Both the position numbers and the translations under genes were made by a program. A stretch of DNA of 64,000 nucleotides from contig JAXRKN010000038.1 of the NCBI GenBank assembly GCA_038502055.1, positions 1,674,001-1,738,000 of the forward strand, given 5' to 3'. Origin of the DNA: Tanytarsus gracilentus. Taxonomy: Eukaryota > Arthropoda > Insecta > Diptera > Chironomidae. The notes under the pieces were generated by a model, which worked only from the letters and a program-made list of their open reading frames with translations, was not told the origin of the DNA and did no database searches. Each line of letters starts with the position of its first letter. Within the stretch, counting starts at the first letter, position 1. This document shows positions 28,101 to 41,831 of this stretch, piece after piece.

Positions 28101-31100
28101 TTTCCATCTTCATTACTTGATTTCCACTCGAACGATCATAAGAATGAAACGTCTGTCTGTCGAGTTTAAGCTGAAGGGAAATCAATTGAGGATTTCGAAA
28201 GAAGGAATTTTAATATGAAATTATTCATATTGCCGCATTTCTCATATTAAATTCTTCACATGCTAAAGGAGACATTAATGTCATCTCGAGAGAAAACGCT
28301 CGTGCCATCGATTTTTTATTTGAGTGTGTGTGAAAGGTTCTTTTTGACCATATTTGCACAGAAAGAAAATCACATTGTAAGGTGACTCTCCAACATGCCA
28401 TCGAAAGTCTGTAACAAATGGTTCAATGGCTTTTTTTTTCACTCAAAAGAACTTACACACGTGACACTAAAATGTGAAAAGAGATAAAATTTAATGAGAT
28501 TTACTTAAGGGTGACATGTTGATGATAATAGGGCTTCAATGGTTCTCCTAAATTATTGGGTAACAAGCAGCTGAAGGTCTTCACAAATTTTCTCATGCCA
28601 GGAGGTTGATTAAAAATTAAGGATCTCAATGAATTCTTTAATATCTTTTATAAGAAATGACATGAGTTTGATTTTTTCAGCTGGATAACGTGGCAACAGA
28701 AAAAAGCAATTAAGAAATTGATTTCTTTTTTTCTCGTACATAAAAACTCATGACCATGACATGACATAGGCATCAATGCCCTACGATATGAGACATTAAT
28801 TCCATTCTCATTACATAAAAGCCTCGATTGGCATCATACACCAATCATGCAAATATTTTCTCACTCTCTTGGTTCGTTCGCTTGCGGCAATTTTTCTCGC
28901 TCCTTTTTTTGGCTTTATAGAGTGATATGGGAGGGTAATAATCATATTTCATCGCTATATTTCTTCTTACTCCATCTGCTTTTCGATGGCTGTGCTTTCA
29001 TAAATATAAATTTTTTCCTTCGACAGCAAAACGATAATGAGAAATTAGGTGAACAGTTGCATACATAAGAGGGTAATTATTGAATTTTATGAGAGCCAAA
29101 AAGTTGCAAAAATAAAATAATTTATGAGGCATTCAATTCATGCAAAGAAGGGTCGGAAATGAGAGCTTTGTTATTTGAAAATTTAAAATACGTTACAAAA
29201 GTTGAAGAACTGTGTCAATTGATTTTTGACCTTCAAATTTTCGACTTGGCTCTTAATTTTAATTGCAACAAAAAATATTTAAATTTTAAATTGTAAAGAA
29301 GTGCTTGAAAAATCACATTTAAAATATAATTTTTTGTGTCTGACTCTAGCATTCGATATTCAACAGAAGTTTATAGTCAGGATTATGAATTTTTCCTATA
29401 AATGATTGTGTCATCGAAATTATGCCCATATTGCAATCATCGATGGTGATTAATTATTTCGAGAAACGTTTTCAGATTTTTCTTTCCCATTATTTTCATT
29501 CATTATAACCATAACGATTTTTTTGCGAGAGCACGCTGGAATTTTAATTGGCATTTTTTCTGACGCTCATTTTTCTTTCAATGTTCAGCCTCTGAATGAT
29601 GATTATTTTCAAGAGTTGTAAAAAATGACAGAAAATCTCTGTTCATTTTGCGTAATAAATAATTTTTAAAACGACGGAAAAAGGGTTGATTTTCTTCCAA
29701 TTCGATGACGCGCTACATAATTTGTGAGGGGGTTTGAACAAGAATGGATGAAAAATTGATAATTTATGAGACACAAATCCTTTATCCGCGTGGTAGGAAA
29801 AATATTGAGAGCCAACTTTGTTGGCAAGTTTAATCTTATTCGAGATTTATAAGCTCCGGCTGAAGAGCTCATTTGAAGGTCTTTCTTTTCGAGAATTGGG
29901 CGGTTTTAAAGATTCTTCTTTCTTAATTAAGAGAGGCACGGTAGTTTTTACGTAGGATAATTAATTACCGTTTGTCTGAAGTCTTAATTAGTTACGAAGT
30001 GATTCAATTTATCAGAATAAAAGAAAACCATTAATTTCAATCGAAATTTTTAAAGATTTTTAAGAAATTTAATATAAATTTCTGAAACATTCAAGAGCTT
30101 TTTTTTCAAACATAAAAAGTCTTGCAAGTTATTTTTAACCTTTGAACTTTTTAAGAATTCTTTATTTTACCACAAATTGCCAATAAAATCATCATAAAAC
30201 AACTTCATGAGCTATTTTTTACTTTCTTTATATAAATAAAAGCACAAAATATAAATTCAGTTGAATAAATTTGCATAGCAACCCACAAAAGCTTTTCGAG
30301 CCCGGTGGAATAACCTTGAAAATGTTCTCATAAAAATTTATTGCGATACCTTTTCATAAAATTTCTATTTTTATCCATGACTCATAGCATTAAAAATGCT
30401 GTCAGTCTAATGAGATTTTTTCACTCACACGACACGACACACACAGGATTGATTTATGTGAAAGCAATTTTCGTTAATCAATGACCAAACAAAAAATCGA
30501 TCTAAGTGATTTTCATTCATGACGGCGTCAAGCACAGAAAAGGAGTCAAGAAACGACTTAATTAGAGTTCATCCAAAAATAGACAGTCTAATCAATAAGC
30601 TTTCACTCTTGACAACCAGCAAGAGCTTTTTTTTCGGAAAATGAACTCTAATCGATCAATTTTACTTTATGGCGTTGAAATGAACATGTGTTGGTTCTCA
30701 CGAATGAACTTGTTCGTGATGGCAGAGTTAAATAAATTTCTAAATTTACTCTGCATGAAATTTTGATATTCGAAAGTTTCTTTATATCAATTTGAGTGTA
30801 CGTGCAGCTTGAAGGAACTTTAGAATTCATGTGAGAAAGATAAAATTATGATATTGAGAAAAGTTCAAATCGAGAGAAGTGGATCAAAAATTTCCTGGGT
30901 AGAAATCATAAAACTTTATCGTAGAAAAAAAAACATTTTTAAGATTAAACTTTCTCGCACGTGCACGTGTGACACTAATTTCAGTTCCCAACATGCTCTC
31001 AATTAAATCACTTCAAATTAGTTTAGATTAGAATGGAAGTGGATAATTGTGTTTATTTTTCTAGCACGATGGGACGAAGATAGAAGGACTTTTCTCTCAT

Positions 31101-34100
31101 ACATCAATAGAGTAAACATTTGTTTATGGAAGAGAAAGTTTAGTCGCAAAATAATGGCGAGGAGTGGGGACTTAGTGGCGACAAATCCCGTACATCTTGC
31201 TTATTTTTGCTTTATCCTCTTCATGTGCGAAAAGAAAATTTTTTCAGCTCACTTTGCACTTTTATTTTCCTCTCCATATTGGTGAAGGTAATTTGTGATG
31301 ATAAATGTCTTCAGCAAGCTCTGATGCGATGGAAAAACACAAACAAATCCCTTCTTTAAAATACATTAAGCACTGTTATGGGAACAAAATCACTGCCGAC
31401 TATTAATCCCAGTAAGCTCTTGCTTTTTTCTTCCTCATATGCGAAACCCTAAAAATGCGATTTCTGTACAAATTTGAGCTCATCACTGTCGATTGTTTCT
31501 ATGCGTGTGATGGTCATAAAATATTACACGGCTAAAGCAAGTACATTTCACAACTCGAGACGATGATTTATGAGTCTTTTTTGCTGAGGGTGGTAAAAGC
31601 AAGCAGTTGAGCTTTTATTGCCACGAGGAATTGGTGAAATTGATAATAAATCTTGTCATGTGAACCACATCACTTTATGAAAATATTGCAACGAACTTTT
31701 GCGAGTTGGTTGATGAACGAAAAAGTTTTCTACTCGAAAACTTTTTTATAAAAATTTTTATGAAGCTTTTCAGTGATTGTTAAATTAATATTTCATGAAA
31801 TTTATTGTGTGAAAGTTTTTCTAGATTTAAAAAGTGAAAATTTAACTTAATTTTTTTCTAGCAAAATTTTCTCACACGAATCAAAAAAATCTTTTTTAGT
31901 CATGAAATTTTAACTTTTACATCCTTGCAAGTTAAAAGGTCTCTGATAAAATTTCACAACCTTTTTTACTAAAAAAAAGCTCTAGATTTTATCGCATCTT
32001 TAAAAATAATCCAAAATTTCGCCCCAAATCTCTAATTAAGCTTCGTTAAATTTTCATGAAAAGCAAATGTTTATCGAAGAGAAATTTTCTTCTCACTTTT
32101 AATTATCCTTAACTTCTGGCAAACGCTTATAATTTTCTTCTTTACATGGCAAAAAAATAGAGCAAGAAGAAATTCACTTTCAGAGCGGATGTTTAACTTT
32201 TCAATTTTCGCTTGAAATCTTTTTACACCTTCCTCATCTTTTTTGCATCCGCCACGACCATAATTTCCATTTTATTCTATGAAACATTCATTTTGTACAC
32301 ATAGCGTGCAGCAGCAATCATGAGATAGAAACTCGTGCGGTAATTTTGGTTTTCTTCCATCATTTATTTGTCCTATTTTTGTTATTCGTTCGCTTCTCCA
32401 TAAAGCTCAATTTTCTTTTTAAATTCCATACTTGTAATATTTCTGAATCATTTATTCGAAAAAATCAAGGATGTTTTGTGTCTCCTCAGATCCAACGGAT
32501 CTTAGGGGATTTTTTACCTTGTAGTCATTAAAAAATTACTGAATAAAAATAAATATTAAAATTGGAATTGGAATATTCTATGTGAGATATCGTGCGGTTT
32601 GTTGCTATCGCACGCCCTCATTCAAACTCAATTTGTCAGTGAAATTGACATGCGAGCCGCAGACGAAAATTTTCCATTTACAACTCGGTGTCTTTGAGGG
32701 TGCAATCCGGTCCTTTGAGCTTAATTAAAATAATTTTATTCCAATTTTCTCGATTTTTTTCCGATAGTGAAAATTTTAAATGTCGTTAAATTATCACTCG
32801 AGGGTTTCGTTAAATTTTCACATTGAGTTTCGTTAAAATTAAAGCTTTTAATGAAAGCTTTCAAAAAAATAAAAATTGTCAAATTTTTGTTAATAAATGT
32901 GTGTCCTTCCAGGTTCATTGTGAGTTATATTTTCCAGAAACATCATCACCTTCCCAGTAACAAAACACAAATTGGAGACAAAAGCTTATCAAAAATTCAA
33001 TTGAAACTCAATCCATTGTGACCTTAAAGTAGCTCAACACACTTCTATTGTCCATTGTTACATCTTTAACTTAATCTCACAACAATGCAGCAAAAATAAA
33101 GTGAAGATAAAAGAGTAAAAGATCCCAAATCAACGTCAACGTGAGCTTGACAACATGACACAATAAAAGTATGGAGGAAACACGATTGATGTTTTTATTT
33201 AATAATAGAGAAAAGTCTTTAATACAGCAATATAGAGTGAAAGAGAAAGGACAAGGCAAAAAATAAGTGTCCTCTAATCAGAATTTATATTCGGTCGAAT
33301 CTGATAGCGAAGATGAAAAGGAAAATTATTTGATTTTGTTAGGAAATTAAATCGCATTGAATTAGATTTCGACTCGAATTAAATAAAGAATTTTCGTCTC
33401 ATGTTTAAAAGATTTTATTTCAAGAAAGTATTATTGTATAAATTTAATAAGGCTACGACGGAAAAAATCCGATTTATTATTTCAGAAGCTAAAAATGTGA
33501 TTTATATATATGAGGCGACTTCCCACAAATCCTGCATGTGATTATACTATTTTAAATATAGAACGAGAAATTAATTTCAGTAAGACACACATTTGCTGAT
33601 AGCACGTGAATTTATATTTATAGTTTCTAGATATCTTTTATGCTCCACATGAGCCCTCCAAAGTTGTATCTCTCTAATTAGATTCACATTATCGGAAATG
33701 GTGCATACGATTGGAAAACAGCATGGGATTGTGGGTTGGAGTTGAGGTCATAAACTCGGGCTCGCGTTGCTTCAAATGACTGAGTATCATTGGCAATTGA
33801 TTGAATTTTGTTCGAACAATTTCTGGCATCAAGTCATTCTCGTTGTAGCGAATCGGTTGCTGACAATTTCCAGAGGTGAAAATAGCTCCACCGCCTTTTT
33901 CCGGAGTTAGTACGGTAATGCAACTGCCATCATTATAATTAATCTCAAAAGTGCCATCGGGCTGTGACGATACGTAGCCAATGCCTGTAATTTAAATGGA
34001 ACGGAAATTAACCAAATTATAAATTTAAATATTTAACTTTTGGATGTAAATCTAATTGGAGCGTTGAGTAATTAAAATAAGGAATTTTGAACTTACCTGG

Positions 34101-37100
34101 AATAACATTTTTCTGTTGAAAAATTCCATTTGTATTTACATTGGGTGTGACAGGTGCTTCGGGATATCGATATGAGGACAGTCCTTTTTTGCTGCTCGGC
34201 GACGGTGTCTGTTCAACAGAAAACGATGGCATGTTGATTTTAGGTGGTCGGAGGGGTGTTTGAGAGCTTGAAATATAATTGTTGAAGGTGTTATCGTGAA
34301 AAGCCTCTTTCGAGTTTTGTAATGACGATTCAAGCTCGACCGGTCTTCGTCCGATGATCACAGGAAAGCACGATTGTTCAGAATTTAAAGCAATTAAAGT
34401 TTGTTCTATCCGAATGCAATGATGATAACAATGCTCTGCATGCTGAATAATATTTCGTCGCTCATTTAAATTCAAGAGTGAATCGCTGAGCTCAAATTCG
34501 CTTGCTGAACCCTTTTTAAAGACATTGCCGCCCTTATACAGCACCATCTCGAAATCCTCAAGAGTTTCCATTAATTGACATTTAGCTTGGTCACTATAGA
34601 AAGTCACTTTTGGCGTTTTTGCTCTAACCATTTGCACGAAACGATGTGCATAGACATATTTTTTCCAATATTCTTGCGGTAAATTTTCATAGCTATAAAT
34701 ATGATCGGCACCATCAGGCGGTAACTCTGGTGGTTGATCCCGAATTTTTACGCCCTTTCTCTTGTTTGGCTTGTACATGACAATTCGTAGACCATCCGCG
34801 GATATTCGATAAACATCATCAACACGCTCCTCGCCGAATCTCGAGCGATATTTATAGAACTCGAGGACAATCTCGCCAGGTGGCTCGCTCATAATGCTTA
34901 AAATGACATTTTTCATTCGGTTGCGTGTCGGCATTAGACGTATTGTGTTTAGTGGTGGCACTTCCATTTTTCTTGTCGTTGTCATTTGTACAATGGAGCT
35001 ACTGTGGTGTGATGAAATCTGCTGATGTTGCTTGTTTATGCTCATGCTGCTAAGACATCGATACATGGATGCTGAGCCAACAATTTGTTGCGGTTGCTGA
35101 AAATTTAGCACTTCCATCGATCTTGATTTGATGTTACTGCCGTTCGAAGAGAAAGTCATTACGCCGCTATCCATGACGTTATTATTCTGGCTATATTTTA
35201 GCATAAATGGATGTGACATCACGAGATGAATTTCAAGACGCTTTACTGGATCTTTGCATAGTAGCCTCTGGATGAGATCACAAGCTTCAGCGGAAATGTG
35301 ATCGGGTATTGTATAATTACCCATCACCACTTGCGTTAATGTCGATTTCACTCCATTTGTATCGAATGGCGGTCGTCCAACGAGAATTGTGAAGAGGAGG
35401 CAACCTAAGCTCCATACATCCGTTTTGAGACCATGCGATGATCGAGAAGCAACTTCCGGTGATATGTAATTGGGTGTTCCACACAACGTTGTGTGCTTAT
35501 TTTCATAGTTACCCATACCGCCAGTGCTCAATTGAGTGGCTAGACCGAAGTCGGAAATACGAACGTGCATGCTCGCTGTAAGAAGGAGATTTGACATTGA
35601 AATATCGCGATGCATTATGTTATTTGAGTGAAGATAGAGGAGTCCATTAACCACTTGTGACATGATGTTTGCTGATTCGTTTTCGTTGAGGTTTTTCTGT
35701 CTCTCCGTTATAAATCGATGAAGAGTTCCATTATGGGCGAGTTCGAGGATGAGATAAACATGATTTGTGTCCTCGAAAAATGTATAAAGTTCGAGGATTG
35801 ATGGATGTTTCAGACGTGCATGAATGTTAACTTCCTGTCGCACCCTCTCTGTCATATTTGAAGCCGTCATTTTTGCTTTGTCGATCTGAAGGAATTTTTT
35901 GTGTTCGTTTGATGGAATTTTTCACTTAAACTCATTTAATTACTTACCATCTTGATCGCCACTTCCTGATTGTTGGAGAGACATAATGCTTTATAGACTG
36001 TAGCAAATCCGCCTTTACCAAGCACTTGAATAATTTTATAATCCTGTAAATTTGTGATTAAATTTTGTAAACAAAAGAATCTTTTTGTTTTTTGAACTTT
36101 TTACCTCTATTCGCTCGCTAAATTCATTCATAATTTGATTTATGATAATTAATTAATCCTTTCTTGCATTTATTGTGCGATAAAAATGTTTAATTTTCAT
36201 ATATTTTAATTAATTTAAAAATATAAACAAACTCTCGCGTCTTTCGATGATTTTTTTAAACGAACTTTTTGAATTTCATTCTTCTGTTACAAAATTGGCA
36301 ACGTCGCATTTGTAATGCTCAACTTAACGAAGAAATAAATTTCGACATTGTCGTAAAAAAAGAGAATTTATAACAAATTTCAAATTTCTTCAGTTTTGAA
36401 ACTTTCAATGTTCTCCAATTAATTTTAAATGAATGAAGTCCTTACATTTACATCTTTCACTGACTATTTTAACTTAATTAAAGTTCATTTGCGTTAAAAT
36501 TTAAAAAAAAAACTATTTTTGGTGAGAATTTTTTGCTCACTTTGTTTACATCAAAAACGTAAACATTGCGATAATTTTTGCCAAATCGTAAAGTAATTAA
36601 TTTATTCTAGCAAATTTGATGATTAAATCTTGAATATTTTTGGTCAGAGAGTGAGCTAAGAGTGTTTTCTAAAATATTAAATGATTTTCTAAATTTATTT
36701 CCCATTTTAAATAGCAAAAAAAAACCGATTCTGAAATCGCTCCAAAATGTACTCTAATTAACAAAATAGGAAATTATTTTGGTGCTATTGCATAGAAAAC
36801 TAATGTTATCAATATGTTCTAAAGAAATTATAGTTTTATTTTCACTCCATCATAAGTAAATTTGAGCTCAAAAACTTTCCTTTTGTCGTAATGGCGTTTC
36901 CAGCAGTGCTTGCAACCAATATCCAGTAGTAAAATTAAACCTTCATTTAATATCTATAACTAGGCAAAGTTTCAAATTTTTCTCAGCGAGCATTCAAAAG
37001 TTATGAATACCTTTTTGAAATCGCGATTAGAAATTCTCTTTTTTTAAGACATCATAGGCTCATATGCTTATGCCTGCAGATTAATTTCAAAAATACTTCA

Positions 37101-40100
37101 TCACCAGGTTCATAATTGGCAGAGTTATAACTTCATTCAATTGTGTAGGTGGTTTGAAAATTTCAAATTAATTAAAGCTTGATTCGTATGCATAAATTAC
37201 TGTCAGTGATATTTGATTAAATTTCACAGCATGTCGTTCATAATTGAGGTGCTTTTTGACATCGCGTCAATTCTTATTGGAGTTAATTATTTTGCTATTC
37301 TATGCTTAAACTTTTATTCATTATACTTTTTGTGCAAAAAAATGTCTGAAAGCAGCTTAGAAAATTTAAATATTTCTATATGGCAGTTTATATTTTTAAA
37401 AACCCATTTAGATTTACTTTTCCCATTTTTCATGTTTTTTCTACGCAAACATTTTAGAATAAAATCCTTTTTCATATGTGCACGAGCAAAAAAAATGTCT
37501 AACAGGAAAAGTTTTTCAATTTCACATTAAACCGGATGAAAATTATTTTAAATCCGGATTTATATTTCCCTTGCTATACTGGTGGTTTAATGCGATAGAG
37601 AAAAATGAGAAATTAAAAGTCAAGAAAATTTATGACTTTAAATGAGGTCAGTACAAAAGTAAAGTAATCGAAATCACACGATTTTATTAAAATTCTTTTA
37701 AAAAATGAAGCAATTTCTCATACAAAACTTTCGTCATTCAATTTATCACGCGAGGGAGGGAAAGAATTGAAAACAGCGTTTTCACACCGTGAAGCCTTAG
37801 CATTGAAGCCTCGCGACGGCGTTGGTTGAACAGGTGTAATTAATTAAGTGGCATCGTCGTCGTCGTCAGCTCGCTTTTCGAAGAAATGAAAATCACGTTT
37901 AATGATTGCGAACGTTTCGGAGGGTGTTAAAAGATTCGTGACACTCAATTTTAGTGAAAATTGTCATAATCGGGTTATTTTAAAATTCTTTCATGACGAC
38001 TTTATTAAATTCACTGATTGAGAAAATATTTAAAGTTAAATTTTTTAAACTTATTCTCATTCACCTTTGCCGCAAACTCAAATCACCGAGAATTAATTAA
38101 AATTCTCCCTAATTCATCTTCCTGCTATAAACTGATGATTCAACATTTTCTCAAAAATGAAATTTATTCTCCTCAAAATTTCCTCCGTAATTTATTAAAA
38201 TTAATGCAAAAGGATGTCTACACAGACAAGTATCCGCTTTTTCCCTGCTCTCACATAATAACTTCATAGAGCTCCCGTACGTTTTGCTCATCACATGTAC
38301 CCTACTTTAATATTGTTGTGCAAGGTGAAAAATGGAAAGAGCAAAATGGAAATTAAAAAATCACAAAATGAAACTTTGTAGCGTTTATGCTGAAAATATA
38401 GAAATGGGGAAGTGAGAAATTCCGCTGGGAGTTGAATAGAGAGGAAAAGAGTGAAGAGTCATCATTGTTGCGAGAGAGAGAGGGGAAAGTGAAATGCCGT
38501 ATTTAAGTAGAATTGTCAAGATGTTGTTGCGATAGAGCTAAAAATGTAAGTGAGGGGAGCAAGATGAGATGTGCACACTAAAAAATAGGGAGAGTAAAGT
38601 GTGAGATTGAGATTGATGATGTAATTACAATGCGATGATTAAAAGAACTTTCTTCGGACGGATTGCGTGTACTGATTTTTATATTGGAAGGTAAAATTTA
38701 TGGATTCGAATTTCGAGTGAATCGACAATTGAGGGAAAATTAATAGAAATCGCCCCCGCTGTATGATAAATTGGCTGCCATTAAAATGGAAATAAATCAA
38801 CAAAGAGAATTGCCCTGCGGGTGGGTGCAGACTTAAAAAAATTTAAATTTATTTAATCACAAATTCTCGTCCGCAAAGCTCCCATCATCGTTAGAACTTT
38901 ATCATGATCCCTTTTTTAACTTCCCGCATTTTAGAATATTTTATTATTTTCCACTGTGGACTGAGAACAGTAAAATATTTTTTTATTCAAATTCCACTTT
39001 TTATGACTCCTCGCCTGTGTGCAATGGACATAGTTCAGATGGAATGGAAATGAGGTCGTCTGATTCTGAACCGCCTCGATTTTTTTTATCGGATGCTTTT
39101 TCTTTTTAGGCGTTAAAAATCCCTCAAGGTGTTGTCCTTAATTAGCTGAGCATAAAAATATGGAAGTGCTAATCAATTAAAGCTTATCTCGTCGGCTGCA
39201 CCGCGGTGTGAAAAAGGTGTCATTAAAATAAATTCATTAAATTGTTCATTGACTCTCAAAAGTCATTGAATTAAATTTTAAATCTCCAAAATTTTGTAAC
39301 TCGAAAATATATAAAATGCATGAAAATGTTAAATTTATTTATAACATCTGGGACGGCATTCCCGTTTTTTTTGTGAGGCACACGAAAAATGTAGGACAAT
39401 GTGTGTAAACAAAAACTCCACCCTTATCACATGCTAAATAAATTGACGGCAAGCAACATTGAGGGAGTTGAATTTAATTTATTTTAATTTTTTCGATCTC
39501 GCGTGTTTTTTTCGGTACCCGAATGACAGCAAAAATAAAAAGCTTATTGGAATAGTTTCAAGTTGCAAGTCAAAATATTTTTCTAGTTCAAGTTCTTTTT
39601 GCATACATGAATACCAAATCATGTTGTTGTTTGGCTTCCAATTTAACGATTTCAAATATTTTTTTCTCTTCCACTCCAATTGCGACGACATTCAAACGAT
39701 TGTGTGTTATTGAAAAGACATTTTGCGAAAATTTCGAGTAAAAAGAGTGGAGATAAAGCGCAAAAATAATAAAAGAATATTTTTTTTCCATTTCGTGTCC
39801 CTCATTGATATTTATGGAAACTTTTTTTGTAGAGTGGGATGGGAAGGATAAAAAGCTTTTTCAACACTTTTCAGTAAAATTTTCTAACATGTTCTCGAAA
39901 AGATTTTCAAAGAGAAAAAATAAAATGCAATTTTTGAACTTTTTTCTCATAAAGCATCGCTCAATTTCTTTCATATTGTATCAAAGTCTCACAATGTATC
40001 AAAAAAAGGATTCATTCGAAAGAAAGCTTTTTAAAGCGTTCAACCGTCATTGTAATAACTTTTAATGGCAACAATGGAAAAACTATCTCTTTTCATCAAA

Positions 40101-41831
40101 AAAAAATACAAATTGTAGCACAACATCGTTGTTGATTATGTCGACATACATGCTTGCAGATAGCGACATTTTCACGCATCACATCACTGCCATAATGAGT
40201 CTCTGCAAAAAGAAGTGTCGATGTTGATGATGCAAGAAAATTTTTCTCGCTCTTTTTATGGAAATTATTTATAGCTCTTGCAGGGATTTTATGAGAAAAA
40301 AGGGAACGGAAGCAGCTTTTCCCTACAAAAGTAAAAGTATAAAGACATTAAGTAATGGACCGAGAATAAGGTGCCATATCATTGCCATTACAAATTTCTC
40401 TCTCCATGATCAGCATAAAATTCCACTTAAATGCCACAAAGGATAAAAGAAGAAGTTCTTTTTAAGTCTCACTTTGAGAATTGCGGCCGGGCGGTTGATG
40501 TAAGCGAACACAAGACCTAGGCGCTTTATAAATCAAAATCATAAAGATTCATGTAATAGCTGAGTACTTTTGAAAGAGAAAAGTTTTTATGGCATTCATC
40601 CGCACATTTTTCCATGATTTCCCATAACGATCAAGACTCTTGTGGGAAAGTATTAGGTTAATTGCCATACTTTTGTTATAGGAATTAAGTTTTGATACTT
40701 TCATGACGTCACAAAGATGTTAAAAAATTTGAAAAAAAATTTCTATTTTGTTCTTAAATTTTCTAAAAAATAAAATCTTTCCAAGTATTTTATTAAATTT
40801 TCCGGAAAAATTGTTCACCCAATTTTCTCAAAGTACAAGTAATAAAACTTTTTCATTACCCTCAAAGAATGAAATGAATCATGATCCCAAAACATGACTG
40901 TGACGATAATCAAATTTAATTTGCCGAGTTCACCTTTCTATTGTCTACGTCATTTGAAATGTAATCAAAATGGAGTGCCATTGAGGAGCTCTTTTTGTGT
41001 GCGTTTTCAAGTAATTCAATTATCGAGACTCACCTGAATAATTGTCTTTCGAGGCGCACTCAATTGCTGTTGTTGTCCATTCGAAGACGACTGAGTTGTG
41101 GTAAGTTGTACGGGTCGAATTGGAATCGACACTTTTGAAGTAATTTTATCGATATTCTGATAGGTGTGTTGAAGATTATTGGCATTTTGGAGATCAAGCT
41201 CGAGGAGATTTTTAGGATCTCCGTTGGCTGTCGTAAAGTAATTGGTTGAGACACCATTGCTCGAGGCATTGTTACTGGCAATCAATTGAACTTGTTGCTG
41301 TCGTTTCTTATCGTTGACAACAATCATCGGATGAACTGTGTCGGTCATTGTCGGTGGCCTAAACCCACTCGAATTCACATTCGATGCTTTATTTTTTGCA
41401 TTATTCGAGTCAACCTTCTTTTTGCCATGCGATGAAGACAAACGCTTCCAGTTGAGAGCATTAATGAAGAGCGAGTGTTTCTTCAAGTTTTTCTCTATCG
41501 CATTTTTCTCCGAGAGAATTCGTGCACTATCAGCCTGACGCTCATCCATCGCATTCCCATTAGCTCCAAACAACACCAAACTTCCACCTCCATTTCCACC
41601 ACCTCCGCTGCCATTTTGTAATTGAAATTGATTTGGCACACTCAAGTACTGCATCGGTTTCGTATTTTCACGATTTTTAACATTATGCATGTGCTCATAT
41701 GCATAATTGTTGAGTTGAAAATCGGAATTTGAATTTGATGAGCTCATCGCGCCACTGCCTCGATGGTGGTGATGTGTCGACGAGTAGATAGGTCGACGTT
41801 CACGTGGACTAAAGCTCAAAACAGTTCCCAT
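22179..41831 (-). CDS. Cdk5 activator p35-like, copy B (downstream paralogue)
   Basis: Regulatory partner that binds and activates Cdk5 in neurons (family CDK5R1/CDK5R2; Drosophila Cdk5alpha). Minus-strand exons: 41831-41034, 26035-25898, 23108-22903, 22593-22179; 518 aa. The start is set at 41831 because MGTVLSFSPR is the family's N-myristoylation leader (Gly2); an upstream in-frame extension is ignored. Landmarks are KNLKKHSLFINALNWKR, the cyclin-like core from KTIIQASTSELLKCLG through RAVDRSLLLQGWQ (exon 2) and SYSYMGNEISYPLKPF (exon 3), and MLRINAEPGYFTEIFTELK (exon 4). The C-terminal tail is about 100 residues and very Asn/Ser-rich, including a six-Asn run encoded by a TTA/TTG-type triplet repeat on the plus strand. 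Intron 1 is about 15 kb and contains the whole PLK4 gene on the same strand. It is the tandem partner of copy A. Confidence 0.93.
22318..22345. repeat. Trinucleotide microsatellite inside copy B last exon
   Basis: A run of ATT/TTG triplets on the plus strand encodes the polyasparagine stretch of the minus-strand Cdk5 activator. It is a likely source of length variation between individuals. Confidence 0.7.
23109..25897 (-). other. Intron 2 of Cdk5 activator copy B
   Basis: A 2.8-kb AT-rich intron bounded by a clean donor (CAG|GTAATT, minus) and acceptor (TTCTTTCAG|GAT). Nothing coding or structured is seen in it. Intron 3 (22594-22902) is likewise plain. Confidence 0.8.
26036..33688 (-). other. 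Intron 1 of Cdk5 activator copy B, 3' part, with the PLK4 3' UTR
   Basis: About 7.6 kb of AT-rich DNA between the nested PLK4 stop codon and exon 2 of the host gene. The PLK4 3' UTR lies at its high-coordinate end; a minus-strand AATAAA at 33473-33478 is about 210 nt past the stop. A CA microsatellite lies near 26130-26148. No further coding exon is supported on either strand. Confidence 0.6.
33689..36131 (-). CDS. PLK4: Polo-like kinase 4 (SAK), nested in an intron
   Basis: Ser/Thr kinase that is the master regulator of centriole duplication. Minus-strand exons: 36131-36105, 36043-35948, 35885-34097, 33984-33689; 735 aa (Drosophila SAK 769). The kinase domain starts almost at the N-terminus, with the glycine loop LGKGGFATVY, the VAIK lysine, HRDIS (133-137), DFG (153-155) and GTPNYISPE. 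It is followed by DSGVMT (280-285), matching the DSGxxT Slimb/beta-TrCP phosphodegron that limits PLK4 levels. Next come the cryptic polo-box tandem (about 355-540) and a C-terminal polo box 3 in the last exon (GTFEINYNDGSCITVL). The open frame continues 80 nt past the 34097 donor, but the spliced last exon restores the conserved third polo box, so splicing is preferred. The gene lies wholly inside intron 1 of Cdk5 activator copy B, in the same orientation. Confidence 0.95.
36132..41033 (-). other. Intron 1 of Cdk5 activator copy B, 5' part, with the PLK4 promoter
   Basis: Contains the PLK4 5' UTR and promoter just above 36131, where the segment 36220-36600 has GTAAACA/TTGTTTAC forkhead-like sequences. 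The remainder is AT-rich with a GA-rich patch near 38470. No coding exon recognised. Confidence 0.55.
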